The translations under genes were made by a program, and so were the position numbers. This document shows, piece after piece, positions 41,107 to 51,251 of a stretch of DNA of 64,000 bases; the stretch's first letter is position 1; every line of letters begins with the position of its first letter. The DNA is from Lactobacillus kullabergensis (GTDB lineage Bacteria; Bacillota; Bacilli; Lactobacillales; Lactobacillaceae), in contig NZ_KQ033871.1 of NCBI RefSeq assembly GCF_000967195.1, forward strand, positions 696,817-760,816, read 5' to 3'. The notes below the pieces were generated by a model. That model ran no database searches. It was not told the origin of the DNA and was given only the letters and a program-made list of their open reading frames with translations.

Positions 41107-42114
41107 TTCGTCATTTTCTTTTAAAAAGCTCTGAATAATTCTTTCTCTCATAGTTAGAAAGACCTGATTATGACCAGTAGGGTGAATACGATTGGTTAAA
41201 AGAATTAAGCCAGACTTTTTTACGCGGTCAAGAAGCATAAGAACACCAGTGAAGCCAGTATGCAGAATCAGTGGGTAATGCAACTGAGGGTCAAAGCGCA
41301 AGTCCCAGCCCCATGAGCGTGGCTTGACACCAGCCGGATTTTTATTATCGAATAACATTGCGACAAGTTCTTGACTGAAGGGCAGAATTTGTTTATCTAA
41401 GCCCAAGTAACCTTTACTTAATTTAACCAAGTCATTCATTGTGGAGAAAAGTCCCGCTGAACCGCAATCACTGCCAAGCTGGCGTGCTTTAGGATCATGC
41501 GGTTCGCCTTGTAAAACTTTTCCTTGGTAAACAGCGGTGGGCACACATAAGTCCTTAGGGGGATTGAACGTCGTATTTTCCAAACCAGAAGGCTCGATTA
41601 TTAATTTTTGACCAACTTCTTGAACTGGCTGCCCAAATATTTTTTTAACAACCAAACCCAACAAGATAAAATTCGTATCGGCATAGCGCATTTTGTGTTC
41701 AAATTCGTCTGTGACAGGTAAATGAATGATGGCATTGATTAATTCGTCGCGAGATAACTGATCGCGCTTTTCAATCCAGCCACGGATTCCGCTGGTATGG
41801 GTAAGCAGATGAAAAAGGCGGACACGTTCATCTTTAAATTCAGGAATAAAGTCGTGCAGTGGTTCAGTAAAATTGAGCTGCCCCTCTTGATATAATTTAA
41901 GCAAAATATTTTCAGTAATAATTACTTTGGTCAGACTGGCTAGATCATAAATGGCAAACGGACTAAGCTGCGTAACCGTCGGATAAGTACTTGCAAAGCC
42001 GACAGTTGAAGTGAAAACTTGTTCATTTTTTATAAAAGCATAGTTAACGCCCGGTACAATGCGTTCCGTAACCATTGATTCAATTAAATTTTGGGTGTTT
42101 GAGTAGTCAATCAT
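41104..42114 (-). CDS. Serine hydrolase, beta-lactamase class C-like
   Basis: 336 residues, no signal peptide. Ser60 and Lys63 in DLASLTKVI are the catalytic SxxK pair; MRYADTNFILLG is the tyrosine motif and HTGFTG replaces the KTG box. Such proteins are DD-peptidase or esterase-like enzymes, and resistance to beta-lactams should not be assumed. It is transcribed away from the bgl operon and has no operon partner. Confidence 0.87.
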   Translation of the reverse strand: MIDYSNTQNLIESMVTERIVPGVNYAFIKNEQVFTSTVGFASTYPTVTQLSPFAIYDLASLTKVIITENILLKLYQEGQLNFTEPLHDFIPEFKDERVRLFHLLTHTSGIRGWIEKRDQLSRDELINAIIHLPVTDEFEHKMRYADTNFILLGLVVKKIFGQPVQEVGQKLIIEPSGLENTTFNPPKDLCVPTAVYQGKVLQGEPHDPKARQLGSDCGSAGLFSTMNDLVKLSKGYLGLDKQILPFSQELVAMLFDNKNPAGVKPRSWGWDLRFDPQLHYPLILHTGFTGVLMLLDRVKKSGLILLTNRIHPTGHNQVFLTMRERIIQSFLKENDE

Positions 42115-42233
42115 ATAAACTATCCTTTGTTAAAAGTTTCTTACTCTATTATATACAATTCATTGATTTATTTTTGCAAATAAGTGCGAATGAAATTTTA
42201 AATGTTAAAAAACAGATTTAATGGTAAATTTTA

Positions 42234-42247
42234 TGTAATCGCTTGCA
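42234..42247. promoter_or_regulatory. Candidate cre site of the bgl operon
   Basis: TGTAATCGCTTGCA fits the CcpA cre consensus with a single mismatch in the right half. It lies just before the RAT/terminator leader of the operon, the expected position for carbon catabolite repression. Confidence 0.65.
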
Positions 42248-42301
42248 TAAATGGAATTCTAATGTTAGATTTAAGTTTGTAAAATAAAAGAACTTTTATT
42301 T

Positions 42302-42331
42302 GACGTGTTACTGGTAATGCAGGCAAGATCA
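42302..42331 (+). promoter_or_regulatory. RAT antiterminator site of the bgl operon
   Basis: The 30-nt element contains GTTACTGGTAATGCAGGCAA, matching the ribonucleic antiterminator consensus bound by BglG/LicT proteins. Its 3' end overlaps the 5' arm of the terminator that follows, so protein binding and termination exclude each other. The gene for a BglG-type protein closes this operon. Confidence 0.92.
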
Positions 42332-42392
42332 AATGTATGTAATTAATAACCGAGATTAACGGTTTTATTTACGTATGTTTGGTCTTTTTTAT
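42327..42392 (+). terminator. RAT-overlapping terminator
   Basis: The arm beginning GATCAAATGTATGTAA (42327-42342) pairs with TTACGTATGTTTGGTC (42369-42384), several pairs being G-U, followed by six Ts. An inner small hairpin caps it. It ends transcription before the permease gene unless the RAT site is occupied. Confidence 0.85.
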
Positions 42393-42400
42393 TGAAATAA

Positions 42401-44341
<1,941 letters not shown>

Positions 44342-44381
44342 TATTTTAGTCTAAAAAAATGATTAAATAGAGGGGTAAAAT

Positions 44382-45788
44382 ATGGAAAAATTTGACTCAG
44401 ACTTTTTATGGGGTGCGTCCTCATCAGCCTTTCAAATTGAAGGCGGCTGGAACGAAGATGGTAAGGGAGAATCAGTAGCAGATTATAATTCTTTTGTTCA
44501 TGCTGGTCCTGAACTAGCTGATACAAAGGTAGCCAGTGATTTTTATCATCATTATCGAGAAGATATTTCTTTAATGAAAGAATTAGGTCTTAAAGTTTAC
44601 CGTTTCTCCATTGCCTGGTCGAGAATTATTCCTGATGGTGATGGTCAGGTTAACCAAAAGGGGATAGACTTTTACAATAAAGTGATTGATTGTCTAATGG
44701 CAAATGGGATTGAGCCGTTTGTTACCTTATATCATTTTGATTTGCCTCTGGCCTTGGTAGAAAAATATAACGGCTGGGAAAACAGGTCTTGCATTTCTGC
44801 TTTTAGAAGATACGCCCAAATATGTTTTAAAGAATTTGGTGACAGAGTCAAGAACTGGCAGGTGATCAATGAGCAAAACCTGATGGTTCGTGTAGATGAG
44901 CGCTTAAATATGTATCATGTTAAAGCCAAGAATAAAGAACGTGTCAGAGCACAAATGGATTACAATATGTTTGTTGCAAGTGCCTACGTTATGCAAGACT
45001 GTCATAAGATGGTGCCAAACGGTAAAATAGGACCAGCAATATCATCCACCATGACTTATCCGGCATCTACTAAGCCACTTGATGTTTGGGCTGCTAAAAT
45101 GAATGATAATTTTAAGACTAATTATGCTCTAGAAATGTATTGTCATGGTCAATATCCTGGGTACTATAGCAATTACCTTAAAAAAGTTGGCATTTTGCCA
45201 TCAATGCAGGATCAAGATGAGCAAGTATTACGGGATGCTCGGCCTGACTTCATAGCAGTCAATTATTACCGTACGCTCGTTGCCAGTTACTTGCCGAGCG
45301 ATGCCAAGCACCCATTTGGTACAAGGAAAAATGATGTGGATTTTGATCTCTATGGTTATTTTAAGATCGAAAAAAATACTAACCTGTCTGCAACGAAATA
45401 TGGTGCTCAAATCGATCCTATGGGTTTGAGAATTGTACTAAATGAATATTATCGTCATTTTCGTTTGCCAATGATTATTACCGAAAATGGTTTAGGTACT
45501 CCAGACACTATGGCAAAGGATGGCAAGATTCATGATCAATACCGTATAAAATATCTTGCAGATCATATCAAGGCTTGTTATGATGCAATTCAGGATGGGG
45601 TAAAACTAATCGGTTATTGTCCTTGGTCAGTTATGGACCTGTTAAGTTCGCATCAAGGATTTAAAAAGCGTTATGGCTTTATTTACGTTAATAGAACTGA
45701 TAATGAATTAAAAGATTTACGTCGAATTCCCAAGGATAGTTTTTACTGGTACCAAAAGGTTATTGCAAATAACGGATTGGTCAACTAA
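44382..45788 (+). CDS. bglA: GH1 family 6-phospho-beta-glucosidase
   Basis: 468 residues. FLWGASSSAFQIEGG at the start, acid/base Glu164 in WQVINEQN, nucleophile Glu368 in MIITENGLG and phosphate-site KKRYGFIYV are all standard. Hydrolyses the phospho-beta-glucosides made by the permease encoded just upstream. AGAGGGG precedes the ATG. Unlike the GH1 at 19.7 kb, all catalytic residues are canonical. Confidence 0.94.
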   Translation: MEKFDSDFLWGASSSAFQIEGGWNEDGKGESVADYNSFVHAGPELADTKVASDFYHHYREDISLMKELGLKVYRFSIAWSRIIPDGDGQVNQKGIDFYNKVIDCLMANGIEPFVTLYHFDLPLALVEKYNGWENRSCISAFRRYAQICFKEFGDRVKNWQVINEQNLMVRVDERLNMYHVKAKNKERVRAQMDYNMFVASAYVMQDCHKMVPNGKIGPAISSTMTYPASTKPLDVWAAKMNDNFKTNYALEMYCHGQYPGYYSNYLKKVGILPSMQDQDEQVLRDARPDFIAVNYYRTLVASYLPSDAKHPFGTRKNDVDFDLYGYFKIEKNTNLSATKYGAQIDPMGLRIVLNEYYRHFRLPMIITENGLGTPDTMAKDGKIHDQYRIKYLADHIKACYDAIQDGVKLIGYCPWSVMDLLSSHQGFKKRYGFIYVNRTDNELKDLRRIPKDSFYWYQKVIANNGLVN

Positions 45789-45817
45789 ACAATTGTATGC
45801 AATTAGGCGGTGAGCTG

Positions 45818-46669
45818 ATGAAAGTGCTAAAAGTTTTGAATAATTCGCTTATTTTGGCATTAGATGAATCAGGTGCAGAGTGTATCCTAATGGGCAAGGG
45901 CCTAGGCTACCATAAAGCAATTGGTTATCCTGTTAAAAAAGATGAAATTCAAAAGATTTTTGTCTTAACCGATAATAAAATGCTAAAAAACTTTATTCAG
46001 CTAGCAAGTACGATAGACGAAACTTATCTAAATATGGTTAAGGAAATAATAGATTTTGCCACCGATAAATATCAAATCAAAGTAAAAGATTACCTTTATT
46101 TATCCTTGGCTGATCATATTTCTTTTGTGGTAAAACGTGTTAAAGAGGGAAATATTGGCGAAAATTTCAACTATCCTGATATTTTACTTCACCATAGAAA
46201 TGAATATCAAGTAGGGTTATTTGCAGTTAATTTGATTAATAAAAAAATGCATGTTTTATTACCGAATAGCGAAGCAACGGGCATTGGCCTACATTTTGTG
46301 GATGCGGAAGTTGACGTTGGTGACCAACAGAAAAATAGGAAAATAGCTGATTTGGTGAGTAGTCTCGAGAAAATAGCTCAAAGGATTATTGGTGGCAATA
46401 TCGACCAAAACACTTTCACTTATTCACGATTTTTGACTCATCTAAATTATTTTTGTGAAAGAGTGTATGAAAATAAACTGTTTTCTGATGAAGATCAGGA
46501 AGGACTCTACCAGGACTTGGCTGCCAAAATGACTAAGGAGGCTGAAATTATTAATGCTTTCGAAGAGTTTATTAGGGAAAAAATTAACTTGAGGATTACT
46601 AAACAGGAGAGAATATACTTGATTGTTCATTTACACAAAGTAGTTGAAGAAAATTGCAAAAAAGTGTAG
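45818..46669 (+). CDS. licT: BglG/LicT family transcriptional antiterminator
   Basis: 283 residues from the ATG at 45818 (GGCGGTGAG precedes it; the in-frame ATG at 45797 lacks a site). The first 55 residues form the RNA-binding CAT domain (VLNNSLILALDESG), followed by two PRD domains (about 65-170 and 175-283) with conserved histidines in LADHISF and IVHLHKV. It binds the RAT element at 42302 and so autoregulates the operon it ends. Confidence 0.93.
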   Translation: MKVLKVLNNSLILALDESGAECILMGKGLGYHKAIGYPVKKDEIQKIFVLTDNKMLKNFIQLASTIDETYLNMVKEIIDFATDKYQIKVKDYLYLSLADHISFVVKRVKEGNIGENFNYPDILLHHRNEYQVGLFAVNLINKKMHVLLPNSEATGIGLHFVDAEVDVGDQQKNRKIADLVSSLEKIAQRIIGGNIDQNTFTYSRFLTHLNYFCERVYENKLFSDEDQEGLYQDLAAKMTKEAEIINAFEEFIREKINLRITKQERIYLIVHLHKVVEENCKKV

Positions 46670-46699
46670 TTGGTCAAAAATATGAGCAATAATAAAAAA

Positions 46700-46732
46700 C
46701 TTCCGGATTGAAAAGCTTTCCGAAATTTTTTC
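46700..46732 (+). terminator. Probable terminator after licT
   Basis: TTCCGGA (46701-46707) pairs with TTTCCGAA (46717-46724) with one bulge, followed by a T run. Confidence 0.5.
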
Positions 46733-46825
46733 TTTGGCTAAAAACCTTATTAGTTAAATTTAGTTTTTGAACTGAAAGTACTTGACAATAACTGTCTCTT
46801 CAAGCATAATAATTACTGTTGATTT

Positions 46826-46897
46826 TGCCCGCTGGTCAAATGGTTAAGACGCCACCCTCTCAAGGTGGAGTTACGAGTTCAATTCTCGTGCGGGTGA
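46826..46897 (+). tRNA. tRNA-Glu (anticodon CTC)
   Basis: A 72-nt cloverleaf: 7-bp acceptor stem with U1-G72 and G2-U71 wobbles, a D arm with GGTTAAGAC, an anticodon stem CCACC/GGTGG around loop CTCTCAA (anticodon CTC), and T loop TTCAATTC. Discriminator A, no encoded CCA. The TTC isoacceptor normally reads both Glu codons, so this is a minor tRNA. Confidence 0.85.
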
Positions 46898-46905
46898 TTT
46901 AACAC

Positions 46906-46977
46906 TGGGATATAGCCAAATGGTAAGGCACAGGTTTCTGGTTCCTGCATGTTTCGGTTCGAGCCCGGATATCCCAA
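46906..46977 (+). tRNA. tRNA-Gln (anticodon CTG)
   Basis: A 72-nt cloverleaf with acceptor TGGGATA/TATCCCA, anticodon loop TTCTGGT (anticodon CTG) and T loop TTCGAGC. The innermost anticodon-stem pair (31-39) is a T-T mismatch. It follows tRNA-Glu by 8 nt, probably on one transcript, and no CCA is encoded. Confidence 0.85.
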
Positions 46978-46986
46978 TAATTACAT

Positions 46987-47040
46987 TTTTGCCTTTATAT
47001 CAGGTGGTTTAAACACTGGTATAAAGGCATTTTTGTTTTT
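46987..47040 (+). terminator. Terminator after the tRNA pair
   Basis: GCCTTTATA (46991-46999) pairs perfectly with TATAAAGGC (47020-47028), followed by a T-rich run. Confidence 0.85.
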
Positions 47041-47049
47041 TCAAATTTT

Positions 47050-47165
47050 CTGAAACTAGCTCAAAATGGGCTAAAAAACTTCATATTAGACTTCATATTT
47101 TAAGGCAGACGTGCAAGTGGGCTAATCTTAAATATTTAGCTAAATTGGTATAGTTGGTTAATGGG
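47050..47165 (+). repeat. Left copy of imperfect ~100-bp direct repeat
   Basis: This stretch aligns by eye with 51068-51165; shared blocks include AGCTCA-N5-8-GCTAAAA and GTGNAAGTGGNCTAAT followed by ATTTAGC-CAAA-TGG. It starts the decayed region beyond the tRNAs. It also contains AGACTTCATATTTT (47088-47101), found again at 47256-47269. The rest of 46978-47327 holds only the tRNA terminator. Confidence 0.5.
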
Positions 47166-47327
47166 AAACGTTAATTTTTAAGTGATTTAAAGGGATACCA
47201 AGTAAATTGAAAGTTCTTTAAGAAATGTTAAATTAAAGAGTAGTACTAGTAAAAAAGACTTCATATTTTGGATAGAACTGCAAACTGTAGTTAAAAATAA
47301 AGTTTTAATTAAGCGAAAGGACTTAAA

Positions 47328-47678
47328 ATGGAATATAAAGAAGATGTAAGAACTTTTCTTAAACGTGATTAAAGCGTATTTGCAGTTCGTTCAGGGCAAC
47401 ATAAAGCTGATTTAATCAAAGCGGCAAAAGATATATTTAAAGGCGTTAAAACAAACACTAGAATTGAGTATGCTAAGAATATTACCACATGTACTATTAA
47501 AGCAATTAATGCTTGTTCAGATAAATCAAGAAAAATCTTAACGGGAGTGTATATACTTGATAAAACTAATCGCGAGGTAATGAAAGAAGTAGGCTATAAG
47601 AAGTCACGTTATTGGGATTTAAAGCATATAGCAATTGATGAGTTTATGGAGATTTTGCTAAAATCCAAAAGGAAATGA
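47328..47678 (+). pseudogene. ArpU-family phage regulator, interrupted by a stop
   Basis: A 117-codon frame after an AAGG ribosome binding site is broken by a TAA at codon 15 but is otherwise open to 47678. The C-terminal part (DKTNREVMKEVGYKKSRYW followed by helix LKHIAIDEFMEIL) matches the helix-turn-helix end of ArpU/RinA-type regulators of phage late genes. The gene is followed by its own terminator. It is a prophage remnant. Suppression of the stop is possible but not suggested by anything seen. Confidence 0.65.
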
Positions 47679-47708
47679 AACTAAACCCGTCATTTAAGTT
47701 AATAAAAT

Positions 47709-47747
47709 AAGCTGCAATACCATTCTAGGTACTACAGCTTTTTATTT
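47709..47747 (+). terminator. Terminator after the ArpU remnant
   Basis: AAGCTG (47709-47714) pairs with CAGCTT (47735-47740), with an inner TACC/GGTA, followed by a T-rich run. Confidence 0.65.
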
Positions 47748-47863
47748 AGACTGAAAAGTTAGATTTTGGAAAAGTGTTCAAGTTTTTTCAGGTTTTTAAT
47801 CTACTATTAAGTGACTATTTTCAAATAGGCTAAAGAGAATGAAACCTAGTAAGTATCAGCATT

Positions 47864-48876
47864 TGATGTGAACCCTAAAATTAGGACACTTTATATTAGC
47901 TGCTAACTGAGGACTAACTTGCGATATTCAATCGGTGCTAGTCCCTTTAGTTTGCTTTTGATTCTTTTGGTATTGTAGTAATTAATATACTAGCTGATTT
48001 CTTCTTCTAGTGCGCTCAAATTCTTGAAGGTGTAAAACGTTTTCCGCTTTAAGATGCCAAAGAAGCCCTCCATTAGTCCATCATCCAGCGAGTTGCCCTT
48101 GTGTGATATCGACTGATCGATGTCATGATTCTTAAGCAAGGCTTGAAATTACTAATACTGGTACTGCCAGCCTTGGTCTGTGTGAAAAACCAAACCATTT
48201 AGTGCCGGATGCTTGCCTTAACATGTCCACGGTCTGCTGGTCTGCTTGAGGTTGGGACTGCGTGAAATGATGTAGGCGATAATCTCCTACGCACCCATCA
48301 ATGATAGGCGACAAGTAGGTCTTCTGATCATTCAATTTAAATTCTGTCACGTCGGAATACCACTTGTGTTCAGGGTAAATTGCCCTAAAACTGCGTTTAA
48401 TTAATTAGTCTTAATCGGACCTTGGGTACCGCAATAGCTGTTATACTTGCGCCAGCGTTTACTGCTGACTATGCAAAAAAGCTTTTGCTTTTTCATTAGG
48501 CGCTGTATTTTCTTGTGGTTAACGACATTATATCCATTTTCACGGTACTGGGGCAGCCAATTAGCCAAGATTCCTTTATTTCATAGCCCCAGATCAAGTG
48601 CTGCTTGATAAATCGCTTCGTCTTTAACCAGCACCCGTCTAACGGCCTGCTCCTTAAACGCAATTGAACGGTCGGTCAAGAATAGCTATACCATGACAAT
48701 TAATGGGGGCTAAGAGATAATTAATAGTAGACGGATTAGCCTGATAGCGGCGGCTAAATTCAGTGTCTCCAACCTGATAGTTTTGCCGAGGATTAAAAAT
48801 TTCAATTTTGTCTTACTTAGATAATTTAGACATAATAATACCCCCAAATTTGTCCTAAATTTAGGGGGTCATATCA
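47864..48876 (-). mobile_element. Degenerate IS3-family (IS150-group) element
   Basis: Terminal inverted repeats are visible: TGATGTGAACCCTAAAATTA at 47864 and its counterpart TGATATGACCCCCTAAATTT read from 48876 on the minus strand. Inside, on the minus strand, fragments of the two transposase frames can be read (YQVGDTEFSRRYQ for OrfA; LMKKQKLFC, FGILKRKTFYTF and YNTKRIKSKLKGLAPIEYR for the OrfB integrase core), broken by many stops and frameshifts. At 1.0 kb it is shorter than a complete element, so it has internal deletions and cannot be active. Confidence 0.8.
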
Positions 48877-48955
48877 ATTTTACTAAGGTTTTATCTGATA
48901 AAAAGTAGGTAAAAATGTTAATAAATATCCTGTTTAATTACTACACAGTATATTA

Positions 48956-49753
48956 TTATTTAAAGAAAAAACATAAGCCTATTTTTAGTAGTAATATAAT
49001 TGATACTATGAACAATATATTTAGCCAAAAGCCCCAATTTTTATAGAATCTTTTAGATTGATTTTTTTTAATCGTACTTATCCAATAAAATAATAGTATA
49101 GTGATACCCCACATAATTAAACCGAATATTGCGGCAAGTATTAGAGCTTGACCTAATGAGGCATGTGTGTTTCTCATATTTTGGAATAAGTTGCTAAGTA
49201 AATTCATTCCACCAAAAATTGCAAAAGTAATAGCAGTGAAGATACCTAGAATTGTAATGAAATCTGGGTAAACGTCTTTTTTGATCTTAATTTCTGCATC
49301 TTTGCTAGCATTATCAATTTTTTGGTACAGGTCATCAATTTGTTTCCTAATATTTTTGTTGGTTATACTACCATAATTTTGTTTATATGAAGTGACCACA
49401 TTATTGTAAAGCTTTTCATTATTAGAATCTTTAGGTTCAGCGCTTTTTATTTCTTTAAGATAATAAGGCAAATCATCTTTAGCATTATTTCCATTATAAT
49501 ATAATGACTCATAACAACTTTCCAGTCTTCTCTTTAAATTTGAATTGTTACCATTAATAGTATTGTTAATGAGACTTTTAATAGCTTGATCAATGTAAGG
49601 TAAAGCGGTTTCATCGCCTTTAAGAAAGTCCACAAGTGTGTCTAGATTTTCGGTCTGCTTTTCTGTCACATATATAGCTGTAAATACAAGGTAAACAAAA
49701 TCCCAAGCAGCTTGTTTAATATCTTCTATATGCTGTTTTTCTTTTTGGTCCAT
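48956..49753 (-). CDS. Membrane protein with soluble N-terminal helical domain, unknown
   Basis: 265 residues. Residues 1-155 are charged and helical (coiled-coil-like near 125-155). Residues about 160-265 hold a module of three to four membrane helices beginning PDFITILGIFTAITFAIFGG, then ASLGQALILAAIFG and two further helices. The same module ends the gene at 51252. GAGGTGAG precedes the ATG. Genes of this plan, often alone among mobile remnants, occur in accessory islands and sometimes act as abortive-infection effectors, but I cannot assign a function. It is the only intact gene in the decayed region. Confidence 0.7.
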   Translation of the reverse strand: MDQKEKQHIEDIKQAAWDFVYLVFTAIYVTEKQTENLDTLVDFLKGDETALPYIDQAIKSLINNTINGNNSNLKRRLESCYESLYYNGNNAKDDLPYYLKEIKSAEPKDSNNEKLYNNVVTSYKQNYGSITNKNIRKQIDDLYQKIDNASKDAEIKIKKDVYPDFITILGIFTAITFAIFGGMNLLSNLFQNMRNTHASLGQALILAAIFGLIMWGITILLFYWISTIKKNQSKRFYKNWGFWLNILFIVSIILLLKIGLCFFFK

Positions 49754-49987
49754 TTTTTCTCACCTCAAAAATAATTATACATTAAAAAATATCATTTTTA
49801 ATGTATATTTAGAATAATTGTTGACATATAGTAAAGTAAATAAAAAAAGTAGTTTTGCCAGTTAGATTTTTAATTATTGCTCAATTGTGTAGAAAAGATA
49901 TTAGCCATATTTCTTTAGTCTAAATCGGGGCCCGTGAGAAAAAATTAAATTTGCATAGGTTACCCAATAAAAAACTAGATGAGTTTT

Positions 49988-50212
49988 TGATGTGAACCCT
50001 AAAATTAGGACACTTTATATTAGCTGCTAACTAAGGACTAATTGCCGATATTCAATCGGAGTTAGTCCTTTTAGTTTGATTTTGATTCTTTTCTGATTGT
50101 AATACTCAATGTAGTCTCTAATCGCATCTTCCAGTTCAGAGAGATTCTTAAAGTGCTTTTCAAAACCATAAAACATTTCTCGCTTGAGTATCCCGAAGAA
50201 GCCTTTCATTAA
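49988..50212 (-). mobile_element. 3' fragment of a second IS3-family element
   Basis: The same terminal repeat as at 47864 starts at 49988, and about 225 bp are closely similar to the first copy (end of OrfB: FYGFEKHFKNLSELEDAIRD and YYNQKRIKIKLKGLTPIEYR, minus strand). The similarity stops near 50212, where IS1182-type sequence begins, so one element has been cut by the other or by a deletion. Confidence 0.8.
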
Positions 50213-51026
50213 GTGCTGCAACAGTTTCTCCAAGACCGACCACGATGCTACCTTCATGCGCATGAAGACCCCATGCTTAATGGGCAGCTAACTATCTGCA
50301 GATTGCGACCAGCAACCAGTACCTCATCGACTACGCCCTGTATCCTAACCCGACTAATACCAGAACTCTAGTGCCTTTTTAAGCGCAGCTGCTAGTTTTG
50401 GCAGACTTTGACAGTGGGCTACGTCAGCGAGTACAACTACGCCGAGCTGACCGAATGGTTTGGCAAACAGTATTATATTCCTTACACTACTCATGAAAAA
50501 GAACAAAAGCGCAATACCGCAATGACCCCACCAAGCCCATTACTATCCGGGACCACCAGGGCGTGCGCTTCTCCTTTAAGAATTATTCAATCAGATGCGA
50601 CTGGCTATGGCTTTACCAGGCAGTTTAAAGTCTATGAAGCCTAAGTTAGTTCTAAGTCCAGCCCAAACGGCTTTGGCTAAAACGCCCAGTGTCTATCAAC
50701 GTTGTATTAATTACAACCCAACCTGGCAGTACTTTAAGGACAGCGCTCAAGCAGCTCTTCGAAGCAAGACTTGCAAACGGGTCTACGGTCAACGCAATTT
50801 TGATGTGGAGCCAGTCTTTGGTTACTTGAAGAATGTTTTTGGCATGCGCTGGGCCGTTCTCAGAGGTCAAGCAAAGGTGGAAATAATGCTTATGACCATG
50901 AACTTAAGTAAATATTGGCACAGGAAGTGGGCCCAAAGGGCAACTGGAACCATCAACCGAAATTCAGTAGAGACAAAAAGCCGGCAAATCACTAAAAAAA
51001 GTGGTTTGTCGGTTTTGATTTATTAA
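50213..51026 (+). pseudogene. IS1182-family transposase remnant
   Basis: Three frames must be joined: DHDATFMRMK and DPMLNGQL near 50240-50290, then NLQIATSNQYLIDYALYPN, then GYVSEYNYAELTEWFGKQYY (from 50408) and the C-terminal RNFDVEPVFGYLKNVFGMRW (near 50800). These match the C-terminal half of IS1182-type DDE transposases. The N-terminal half is missing. A hairpin with T run at 50981-51012 lies near its end. Confidence 0.65.
50981..51016. terminator. Hairpin terminator within the IS1182 remnant
   Basis: CCGGCAAATCAC (50981-50992) pairs with GTGGTTTGTCGG (51001-51012) with G-U pairs, flanked by A and T runs. Confidence 0.6.
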
Positions 51027-51067
51027 GTCACGGGTTCTAGTTTTTTCCCAGATTCTTTTTTCTTGGT

Positions 51068-51165
51068 TTTATGAATTAGCTCAGAGGAGCTAAAATTTTA
51101 ATATCTTTAAATTGATGTGTAAGTGGACTAATTCAAGTAAAATTTAGCCAAAGTGGAATCCCGAT
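51068..51165 (+). repeat. Right copy of imperfect ~100-bp direct repeat
   Basis: Aligns by eye with 47050-47165 at perhaps three-quarters identity with one gap. The two copies bracket the ArpU remnant, both IS families and the 265-residue membrane protein. Confidence 0.5.
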
Positions 51166-51251
51166 TTTTATTCAATTTAAGGGTTATATCAAAGTGTTAA
51201 ACAATGAGTTGTTTTCTCTAACGAACAACTTTATAAAATATATAAATTGTT

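Noticed and set aside
40890-41114. 74-codon frame on the minus strand
   Set aside because: It lies antisense to the 58-residue membrane protein gene, crosses a strong terminator and has no ribosome binding site.
41104-42114. Reading the serine hydrolase as an antibiotic resistance gene
   Set aside because: It has the SxxK motif but no signal peptide and an HTG in place of KTG; the family is broad and mostly not beta-lactam resistance.
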